DNA from: Planctomycetota bacterium
GTDB taxonomy: Bacteria > Planctomycetota > Phycisphaerae > WQYP01
DNA length: 32,084 nt
Assembly: GCA_021809365.1 (NCBI GenBank)
Contig: JAKBAC010000024.1
Location: forward strand, 1-32,084
Direction: 5' to 3'
Under the pieces are notes generated by a model, which did no database searches, was not told the DNA's origin, and saw nothing but the letters and a program-made list of their open reading frames with translations. A program made the position numbers and the translations under genes. This document shows, one piece after another, positions 25,788-32,084 of the stretch (position 1 is its first letter; each line of letters opens with the position of its first letter).

Positions 25788-26081
25788 GTGACTGGAGACC
25801 TACGACGCACGGCGGGAGAGGCAGCAGCCAAAGCCTCGGAGTTATCGGCTGCGGAACTTGAATTGCTTGCGGCGCTGCGCCAGGGAACCGTCTCCATAGA
25901 CGATGTGGACGAACAAACCATCGCCCGCTGGCATGAAAAATTCGGCCCGGAAGTCTTGGCAAAGCTAATCGCCATTGGCCACGGAGACGCCCTCAACGCG
26001 GCGACCGCGAGCGACTCGGGCCCGAAAGGGCTGGCGCGCTGCCGCCGGGTGGCCCAATGGGAATTGTTTCCCCGCGCTTAA
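25788..26081 (+). CDS. Small protein of unknown function
   Basis: A product of 97 residues starting at GTG, supported by AAGGA six bases upstream. The first 80 residues are helical and acidic (EAAAKASELSAAELELLAAL, then TVSIDDVDEQTIARWHEKFG) and the tail is basic (CRRVAQWELFPRA). No signal peptide, membrane helix or known domain is visible. It sits between the sigma factor gene and the run of exported-protein genes, all on the plus strand, and may belong with either. A translated gene is likely; its function is unknown. Confidence 0.55.
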   Translation: MTGDLRRTAGEAAAKASELSAAELELLAALRQGTVSIDDVDEQTIARWHEKFGPEVLAKLIAIGHGDALNAATASDSGPKGLARCRRVAQWELFPRA

Positions 26082-26200
26082 CGTTTTGGCGGGTGGCCAG
26101 ACCAACGATGTCGAAGGCGATGAGTGCGCGGGCCCGCGCGCCGCCATAATGACGGGCCTGCCGCGCCGGCCAACCGGGCACTGAAGATCAGGAGATCACC

Positions 26201-27592
26201 ATGAGGCGCAAACCGATGCTGGCGTTTTTGTGCATGTTGGTGCTGGCATTTTCGGCCCTCACTTGGCGCACAGCCCAGGCAACGCGGTATTACGTGTGGG
26301 ACGGAAGTACCTTGCAGCCACTGCTTAACACCCAGGGCATCGCCGTTGACCACTGGGCGATTTGGGTCTTTGGGGACGGCGTGGCCGCGGTCCCCGGTAG
26401 GCAGTGGGGCGAAATCGACGGCAAGACGGCTGCCCAGGCGGAAGCCAGATGGGAGCGCGAGGTGAGGTTCGAGAAGGTGTGGAAGAAATGCGCACACATT
26501 ACGTCCGATCCAGTAGGCTGCGAGAACCATCTGGGCCCCATCGCCGTGATCAAGCCGACGCGCCAGGTTGGCAATGCGCGGGCCGCCCGTGCCTCAACGG
26601 AAACCAACGACCTGTGCGACCGGCTTATCAAGGATTTTGGCTTCGCGAACCGGCTCGTGACGGCATACAACAAGTACATCAAGCAACCCTACCATCCCCT
26701 CTACCAGTCTGGCAGGACGGAACTGCAGGAATACTTGGAAAATCTTCGCAAACAAATGGAGCGGGTCAACGAATTGCGTCATCGGTTGAACGACATTGAC
26801 TCCACATCGCTGGCAGACGTCCAACGACAGTTGCACCTCATGAACCACTCGCTGGCGCTCGCAGCGAGCCAGGGGCAGACGCTCGCCAAGTCGCTCCACG
26901 TTTCGGGCAACGATCGCGGCGACACATCGTGGTCCGGACGCACGATGCGCGGTTTTGATGGCGACGATTACACCCTGACGCTGGCCGGCGATGGATTTGA
27001 TCTCAAGAAGGTCGCGGGCGGCGGTGCATCTCAGACCGTCTGGACGGGACATATCTCCTTTTCTAACGTGGCGGGTGTCGCCAGGGGGGGCAAAGTCGTA
27101 TCAATCGTCGTAAAGCACAGTATTACCGAATACCTTAATGGGGTGGCACATACAACCGATCCGGAAACCTTGATTTTTGATACGCTAGGCGCGGCAAAAA
27201 GCTTCTGCGACTACGTCCGGGCAGCGGTGAAACGAAAACCGGAGGCCCGCTCCGTCGGCGATGACACATCCTGGTCGGGTAAAACTTTTACCGCAGGCAG
27301 CACGCGGTACACCGTTACACTCGCCGGTGACGGCCTTGACGACCTGGTGCGCAGTGACGGCGGCACCTTGAGCTTCCACATACCCCTTTCGGCGATTTCG
27401 CACGTTTCCGCCCCGGGCCAATACAACAATGTGGTCGTTAACCTGAGGAAGGACATACTCTGCCGGTATACGCCAAAAAGCGGGGGGAGCTATTCGGAGC
27501 GGGAAAATGCCGTAACGCTGTGGTTTCGGACGCGGCGGGATGCCGAGCATTTCATCCAGTATGTCAAGCACCAAAGGAAACGATCCCCATGA
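26201..27592 (+). CDS. Exported protein with a tandemly duplicated C-terminal domain, unknown function
   Basis: A protein of 463 residues with a good Shine-Dalgarno (AGGAG) before the ATG. A signal peptide (about residues 1-27, ending AQA-T) is followed by a globular part (28-165), a helical, probably coiled stretch (170-232), and two related domains at about 240-346 and 354-463. Each domain starts D-T-S-W-S-G-(R/K)-T, contains LTLAGDG(F/L) or VTLAGDGL, continues as beta strands and ends in a helix (AAKSFCDYVRAAVKRK; RRDAEHFIQYVKHQRKR). Beta strands closed by a C-terminal helix recall PH-like folds, but that is a guess. Four Cys lie in the first half (97, 107, 139 and the signal-peptide Cys). 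The stop overlaps the next gene's ATG. Confidence 0.78.
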   Translation: MRRKPMLAFLCMLVLAFSALTWRTAQATRYYVWDGSTLQPLLNTQGIAVDHWAIWVFGDGVAAVPGRQWGEIDGKTAAQAEARWEREVRFEKVWKKCAHITSDPVGCENHLGPIAVIKPTRQVGNARAARASTETNDLCDRLIKDFGFANRLVTAYNKYIKQPYHPLYQSGRTELQEYLENLRKQMERVNELRHRLNDIDSTSLADVQRQLHLMNHSLALAASQGQTLAKSLHVSGNDRGDTSWSGRTMRGFDGDDYTLTLAGDGFDLKKVAGGGASQTVWTGHISFSNVAGVARGGKVVSIVVKHSITEYLNGVAHTTDPETLIFDTLGAAKSFCDYVRAAVKRKPEARSVGDDTSWSGKTFTAGSTRYTVTLAGDGLDDLVRSDGGTLSFHIPLSAISHVSAPGQYNNVVVNLRKDILCRYTPKSGGSYSERENAVTLWFRTRRDAEHFIQYVKHQRKRSP

Positions 27593-28470
27593 GGAATTTA
27601 CCACGCATTTCGAGATGGTCGGCCATCGCAGTGGTCATGCTGTGCTGTTGCTTCGCGACGGCCCCTCAGCTCGCCCCGTCCCACGCCGACGCGAACGGGC
27701 CGCCCCAAAGCGGACCTACCGAAAAGCAAACACTCGCATGGCTGCACGACCATATGGATCATTTCAATTGGAGGCATAGCGGGTCTCACTCCGGATCCTA
27801 TAGTGAATCTGTGAAATCAGTGAAGGTGGTTGCGGGGAAAATTTTGATACGCATTACTTTTTTTCTATTACGTTCGCCCAGCAAAACCAAAACGCTGGGT
27901 AGCAATTCTTTGTTTCTTAAAGGCTTTAGCAGGGGGGTTATCTCGATATCTTGCCCCTTGGCAGATCTCTATGCTCCATTGAGCACACGCCCGGTCTCCA
28001 ACTTCGGCAGTTATCGTTGTAAATACACGCCCAGCTTTATTCCAGTTCGTTACGCTGATTTCTTCGGCGGCATTTTTTGGAAGTTCTATACGTTCCCACA
28101 AGGCGGTTTACCGACAACTATCGTATCACTGCGATCACACAAGCCCGTCATCGCCGAGAAGCTACGTTGGATGTCGGAGGTATTGGCAGATTTATTAAGC
28201 AACTCGACCAACCAGTACATAAAACATGTGGCATATTCCTACAACGACCTTGACCTCGGCGAGCTTGGATATCAATGCCTACTCAATATTGCTTGGTGTT
28301 CTGATGGCCAATTCAGGGCCTTGGTGCAAAACCACTCCCCAAAATTGGAGTATAAAAGTGAAGTCGGCATACCCATTAAAAGCGCCAAGTGGGCAAGGCG
28401 GTTTGCCGAAGCGATCAACCGTTTGATCGAGTTGCATGGCGGCGGGTACAAGCAGAATCTGTTCAAATGA
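27589..28470 (+). CDS. Exported protein of unknown function, coupled to the preceding gene
   Basis: The ATG at 27589 overlaps the upstream TGA (ATGA) and has AAAGGAAA at good spacing, so the longer frame from 27520 is rejected. The 294-residue product has a signal peptide (ISRWSAIAVVMLCCCFATAP, cleaved near SHADA). The start of the mature part, TLAWLHDHMDHF, resembles a motif at the start of the repeats in the lipoprotein gene at 29654. The middle is beta-rich and the C-terminus is an amphipathic helix (SAKWARRFAEAINRLIELHG). Base composition in the middle is AT-richer than in the flanking genes, which may mark separate ancestry. No family can be named. Confidence 0.75.
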   Translation: MRNLPRISRWSAIAVVMLCCCFATAPQLAPSHADANGPPQSGPTEKQTLAWLHDHMDHFNWRHSGSHSGSYSESVKSVKVVAGKILIRITFFLLRSPSKTKTLGSNSLFLKGFSRGVISISCPLADLYAPLSTRPVSNFGSYRCKYTPSFIPVRYADFFGGIFWKFYTFPQGGLPTTIVSLRSHKPVIAEKLRWMSEVLADLLSNSTNQYIKHVAYSYNDLDLGELGYQCLLNIAWCSDGQFRALVQNHSPKLEYKSEVGIPIKSAKWARRFAEAINRLIELHGGGYKQNLFK

Positions 28471-28588
28471 GAAGGTCGCGACGGCGAAGCCCCGGAAAAC
28501 CAATATGCGAATGTACGATGCGCGTTTTGCCAGCTCGCTATGGTGCCAAAGCCGATCTGTGCTTCTGTTAGACGAAAGTTGAGGTCCC

Positions 28589-29011
28589 ATGAGAACCCAA
28601 AGTCAACGTTCAAGGCCGGGTAAACGGCCCTTGCTTGCACTGGCGGCGCTGCTTTCACTCTCTTTGGCCCTGCCAATCCTGCGTGCCGACACCGCCGACC
28701 AGGTGGGTAGTTGGGGACCGTGGAGCGGTCAGGCGACCCACGGGGTCTGGCACGCCATCCAGTGGCGGGTCTCAACACCCTACGTAAAGCCCGATGCCAA
28801 GGGGCTGCGTCCCGTCTGGGTGGTGTTTCGTAACGACAGCAGCAGGAACGTGACGTTTAACGCCGTGGTGACGGGCCCTGGCGACCAGGGTGCGCGCACC
28901 CACCACTACGACATCGCCTCCGGCAAAATAGCGACAGACTGGTACATGTGCCACGTACCCAACCAAGCCACCAGGTTTTACTGTCACCTTGCGAATGTGA
29001 AGTTTCACTGA
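28589..29011 (+). CDS. Small exported protein of unknown function
   Basis: A product of 140 residues with GAGG five bases before the ATG. A basic N-terminus and hydrophobic core (LLALAALLSLSLALPILRA) form a signal peptide ending near residue 33. The mature part is Trp-rich and beta-like: SWGPWSG, WHAIQWRVS, VWVVFRNDSSRNVTFNAVV, and a Cys pair in WYMCHVPNQATRFYCHL that could form a disulfide. No membrane anchor is seen, so it is inferred to be periplasmic or secreted. It is the third of five consecutive exported-protein genes. Confidence 0.75.
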   Translation: MRTQSQRSRPGKRPLLALAALLSLSLALPILRADTADQVGSWGPWSGQATHGVWHAIQWRVSTPYVKPDAKGLRPVWVVFRNDSSRNVTFNAVVTGPGDQGARTHHYDIASGKIATDWYMCHVPNQATRFYCHLANVKFH

Positions 29012-29149
29012 GCCCTCTGCGATTCTGCAAATTCGCGGCGCGGTGCCGTGACCATAGGCCACGCGCTTAACTTTTCGTGTCCCGGGCAGACCAACCATTG
29101 AGCGGGTGAGCCACATAGGTGGTCACGGCGCAATCGAGGAGACTGATTG

Positions 29150-29593
29150 ATGACCGCCAGTTTCGGCAAAACGAGCGCTTCCTCTGGGATTAAGCCGTGG
29201 CGCGGCAGTCTGATGCTTTTGGCCGCGTTTGGCCTCCTCGTATTTGCTGGAGCGTCCCGCGCTAACCGTTGCGCGGGATATGTCTATATATTCGCATATG
29301 CAAAAGTATATTCCGGCCCATACCAAACGAACCTCGACGCCACATATTTCTCGCAGGTTGTCAAGGTCTCTGCCCGTTGGTTCAGGCACCACCGCGTGGT
29401 CTGTAAAGAAAAGGCAAAGGAACAGGTTGAGTCGTTAATTCAACAGAGCGAGAGTGTCAAGGTCGTTTTCGTGCGGTATGAGCCGACCTATTCGCAGGCC
29501 GCGTCTTGGCGCACCAAGGACATTGACGATGTAAGAGCGACCACAGCGGTCGTAGGGCGGAATGAGGTTGGGTACTTTAGGCTGCACCCCTAA
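29150..29593 (+). CDS. Small exported protein of unknown function
   Basis: The ATG at 29150 is chosen because GAGGAG precedes it by eight bases; a TTG directly upstream is in frame but unnecessary. The 147-residue product has a signal peptide (SLMLLAAFGLLVFAGASRA, cleaved before N). The mature part begins RCAGYVYIFAYAKVYSG and contains a helix with KEKAKEQVESLIQQ followed by a strand VKVVFVRYEP. Two Cys in the mature part could pair. No known family was recognised. It lies between two other exported-protein genes. Confidence 0.72.
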   Translation: MTASFGKTSASSGIKPWRGSLMLLAAFGLLVFAGASRANRCAGYVYIFAYAKVYSGPYQTNLDATYFSQVVKVSARWFRHHRVVCKEKAKEQVESLIQQSESVKVVFVRYEPTYSQAASWRTKDIDDVRATTAVVGRNEVGYFRLHP

Positions 29594-29653
29594 CGCGGAT
29601 TGCGCGCAGCAGCGTGGAGCTAGTTCGAACAATCGGGGGTCTCCAACGACACT

Positions 29654-30802
29654 ATGACGAAGTCATCTATTTGCAGAACTGTCGTTCGTCTATCGGTCAT
29701 CCTGGCGGGGATCGTCATCTGCACTTCATTTGCAGGTTGCACCTATTCAGGTGACCGGTCCTTCCGGCCAATGGCAATCAGCGACACCCCGCCACCGCTG
29801 CTTCCCAATCCCGGCGATTCCGTTTTCAGGAGCGTACCGAAGGTAGGTGCCAGCGGGCCATCGCTGGGTTACACGTTGCGGTACATCAACAGCCGTCTGG
29901 ACACGACTGCGTTCTCAGAGGAGGCGGTTGCGATCAACGGAACAGCCATCAATTGCGTATGGCGCGACACCTCGGGCCAATTCGATGAGACGCAAACTTG
30001 GGGAGGGCTGGGACTTGAGGTCGACACACCTTACTCCCGCGTAGCGGAAAGCGTTGACGTGCGCGATTTCAACGAGTCACCCCAGTTGCAAGGCGGGTTC
30101 GTGGAGATTTTAACGCCCGCCGGGGGATACGTAGACCAGCATCGCAGTTATTTCTGGTCCGACGGAACGCCGGCGAATTTCCCAGGCAAGGAATACCACG
30201 GCAACCAGCTTGAGATCCATCTGCACCCAGCGTTGAGTAAGGCTCAGGCCCAGGCGGTAGACAACGCGTTCAAATATCTTATTGTTCTGATCAGAACACG
30301 GAACAACATCACCATGGTCAGGCCCAATCCGCCGGCGCAAATTCTCGACTGGATCAGCAATCACCTGGAGTTTGTTTATGAGCGGTTTACAGACCTCTAC
30401 GGAAATAAAGTGGGCTTCTCAGCGAATTGCAGCATGACTTGGGCTGGCGACTGGATCACGCTGAGCGAACGCACCAACACGGCTATCATACGGAAGGTCA
30501 ATAACAGCCCCCCGTCTTATCTTACCCAGCCTGAAACCGATATTGATCGTTATTCATTCAGCTTGGCCAATATTCAATCGAATAATATCAGCGTGCAAGG
30601 TAGCTGTCTGCGCCTGCCGATGTCGTATCCAGTCAGTGGGGCTCACTGGGACAGCCTTTCCCGAGAATGGACGCACAGTAGCGACACCCGCGGCGTCGAC
30701 ATCTATTTCAAGACCAACGCAATGGCCCAGAAGCAAGCCGAGGCGTGGCGCGAGGCATGCAACCATTTGTTGTTGTGGGTTGCGCCACACAGTTTGAAAT
30801 GA
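29654..30802 (+). CDS. Lipoprotein with two tandem copies of an unidentified domain
   Basis: A protein of 382 residues. The signal sequence ends in a lipobox, SFAGC, with the lipidated Cys at 29. The mature part has two copies of one layout. Copy 1 (about 72-216) starts YINSRLD, has AINCVWRD 24 residues on, and ends in the helix KAQAQAVDNAFKYLIVLI. Copy 2 (about 230-377) starts WISNHLE, has SANCSMTW 26 residues on, and ends in AMAQKQAEAWREACNHLLLW. The matching Cys positions and terminal helices support duplication. The gene at 27589 shares the opening motif and a similar last helix. No strong Shine-Dalgarno is visible. Anchored in a membrane; function unknown. Confidence 0.76.
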   Translation: MTKSSICRTVVRLSVILAGIVICTSFAGCTYSGDRSFRPMAISDTPPPLLPNPGDSVFRSVPKVGASGPSLGYTLRYINSRLDTTAFSEEAVAINGTAINCVWRDTSGQFDETQTWGGLGLEVDTPYSRVAESVDVRDFNESPQLQGGFVEILTPAGGYVDQHRSYFWSDGTPANFPGKEYHGNQLEIHLHPALSKAQAQAVDNAFKYLIVLIRTRNNITMVRPNPPAQILDWISNHLEFVYERFTDLYGNKVGFSANCSMTWAGDWITLSERTNTAIIRKVNNSPPSYLTQPETDIDRYSFSLANIQSNNISVQGSCLRLPMSYPVSGAHWDSLSREWTHSSDTRGVDIYFKTNAMAQKQAEAWREACNHLLLWVAPHSLK

Positions 30803-31032
30803 AGCCTTGGAGTTACCGTCAAATCTTGCGGACGCACGAACGTCCGTGCAAGGCTGCGGGGCCGACCCCGAATGCGATGGTTTAGCCCGCGTGCTGTATC
30901 ACCCGGTGCCGTGCCCGCGCCGTGCGGGCCTATTTGGCAGGGGAATTGTAACTCCGGACTGGTCGAAACCAAGCGGCCAGCAAACGGGCGCTTAACCGGT
31001 TTTTTGAACTGCAGTTTGAAAAGGAGCGCAAC
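30803..31032. other. Spacer after the exported-protein genes
   Basis: No gene is supported. A short inverted repeat, CGGACG-CACGAA-CGTCCG (30829-30846), lies 27 bp after the lipoprotein stop and might help end transcription, though no T-run follows. Confidence 0.4.
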
Positions 31033-31275
31033 ATGCCGACCTTGATGAAACGCATCGTGCCGGGGCTGCTGTCCTTTGCGAATCGCCGGCCAGTGGTGGA
31101 GGACGTTTTCCAATCCGATGGGCGGGATAATTGCGGCCACCAGTTCTCTGAATATAAAGCAGTATTCACGCCACCGGCTTCGCTGGGCTTGGATCGCTGT
31201 ATCCCCAGGGGGAAAAATGCTCGGCTTGTCGCCAGAGCTTTTCAACCAGTAGCGCGACAAATAGCTTGCCGTTGA
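31033..31275 (+). CDS. Possible 5' fragment of a gene running into the IS4 element
   Basis: The ATG is preceded by AAGGAG at six bases' spacing, one of the best ribosome binding sites in the window. The product begins MPTLMKRIVPGLLSFANRRP. From 31166 the frame overlaps the 3' end of the transposase on the opposite strand, so the last third (after about residue 45) is probably transposon sequence. I read it as the start of a further gene cut by the insertion, but the protein is not recognisable and chance is possible. Confidence 0.25.
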   Translation: MPTLMKRIVPGLLSFANRRPVVEDVFQSDGRDNCGHQFSEYKAVFTPPASLGLDRCIPRGKNARLVARAFQPVARQIACR

Positions 31276-32083
31276 GCCAAGCCCGCGAACTGCCATCAGT
31301 TCGCTTGGGCAGCAATCCCAGGCCCATGAGGGATTTCATTCGCTTATACACCAGTTCAATCTGCCAGCGTAGTCGATAGGTCCTTAGCACCTCACGGGTG
31401 GGCATTTCCTTAGCACTCACGCTGGTCCAGATTAATACATAATGTGCCATCTTTCGGCCCGACGGCCCGAGCTTGCGATTTCGGTAACTGGCCATTCGGC
31501 GGTGGCGCTGCAACTCCCGTAAGGCGCTGGCCCGGCTGCGCTTGACCGCTAACAAGCGGCCTTTATACCACTGCGTTGGCCCCTTTACCCAAGCCGTCCA
31601 TTCAGCAGCCTGCCCCACCTTCAATATGCTAATACGCTTGAATACCTCTATGAGCCTGCCATTCTTTTGATCGTATAGCGGCAACGACATGGGGTTGAGC
31701 CGCACCAGCACCTCGCCCCCTCGGCTTCTTACGCTTTCCACGCCTGGGGGCGTGCTATAGCCGCGATCCCCCAGAACGATATCTCCGGTTCGTATTGGAA
31801 ATCGCGCGAATTTCTCACCGCCACGCACATCCGTGAGTTCAAAATGTGTACAACTTAGGCTTGATAAGTCCACACACCAGTGCACCCGCCACAGGCTGCC
31901 GGTTTCTCCTTGTTCTCGAACCGTACTGGCATCCACGGCCAGTAAGCGGCGGCCAGCCACGGACGGAACCTCTTGGTTCCACGACGCCTTGGCAAGCCAT
32001 GCCAACCACCGCTCGGAGGCGCGTAAGCGCTTGAATACCGCTACCGCAGATACCTGTCCCCATCCCGCCAGCGTAATACGTGC
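31166..32083 (-). mobile_element. IS4-type transposase gene (partial, start beyond window)
   Basis: The minus-strand frame is open to the window edge, so the TTG at 32005 is not the true start. About 305 residues are visible, beginning ARITLAGWGQVSAVAVFKRL. The DDE residues are a first Asp in LLAVDASTVRE, a second in DIVLGDRGYS, and Glu in YRLRWQIELVYKRMKSL, which has the IS4 signature Y-X2-R-X3-E-X6-K. The C-terminus is intact and ends SPAKPVA. No inverted repeat or target duplication could be set, because one end lies outside the window. Confidence 0.88.
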
Positions 32084-32084
32084 G

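Overview
The window looks like part of a planctomycete chromosome, probably class Phycisphaerae. This is inferred from the combination of a PEP-CTERM protein, a pseudopilin with an H-X9-DG tail, a GH13_8-type (eukaryote-like) glycogen branching enzyme, futalosine-route menaquinone synthesis (MqnC), planctomycete-style LuxR regulators, and long gene-poor spacers with degenerate simple repeats. No rRNA, tRNA or CRISPR array was recognised.

Layout. (1) 3-431: the 3' end of a DUF4143-type ATPase gene. (2) 432-1175: non-coding DNA made of degenerate repeats. (3) 1176-9134 (+): an F1Fo ATP synthase operon, atpZ-atpI-atpB-atpE-atpF-atpH-atpA-atpG-atpD, with a good sigma70-like promoter; the epsilon gene atpC is absent. 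(4) 9173-14284 (-): a leftward series led by a cobalamin riboswitch (14067-14284), then a PEP-CTERM protein and an H-X9-DG pseudopilin, which are tightly coupled, then a small Cys-rich protein, a nucleoside-phosphorylase-like protein and mqnC. (5) 14320-16395 (-): glgB, divergent from an LplT-like MFS transporter (16587-17885, +). (6) 17970-18669 (-): a VapBC-type toxin-antitoxin pair with a 46-bp near-perfect palindrome just upstream. (7) 19128-19490 (-): a broken SGNH/GDSL esterase fragment, followed by an aminotransferase gene (19498-20703, -). (8) 20891-23581 (-): two LuxR-type regulators separated by a 726-bp spacer that holds a perfect 10+4+10 inverted repeat. (9) 24184-25332 (+): an atypical ECF-like sigma factor with long extra regions. 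(10) 25788-30802 (+): one small cytoplasmic-looking protein and then five consecutive genes for exported proteins of unknown function; two of them contain internal tandem domain duplications. (11) 31166-32083 (-): an IS4-type transposase running off the window, possibly interrupting a sixth gene.

How the genes work together. The ATP synthase and menaquinone genes are core energy metabolism. The c subunit lacks the Na+ ligands, so the enzyme is probably H+-driven. Two regions could be undescribed systems. One is the vitamin-B12-riboswitch-controlled PEP-CTERM/pseudopilin pair, which suggests a cobalamin-responsive surface structure. The other is the block of exported proteins downstream of the unusual sigma factor. 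Both interpretations are inferences; the sequence elements beneath them can be seen directly.
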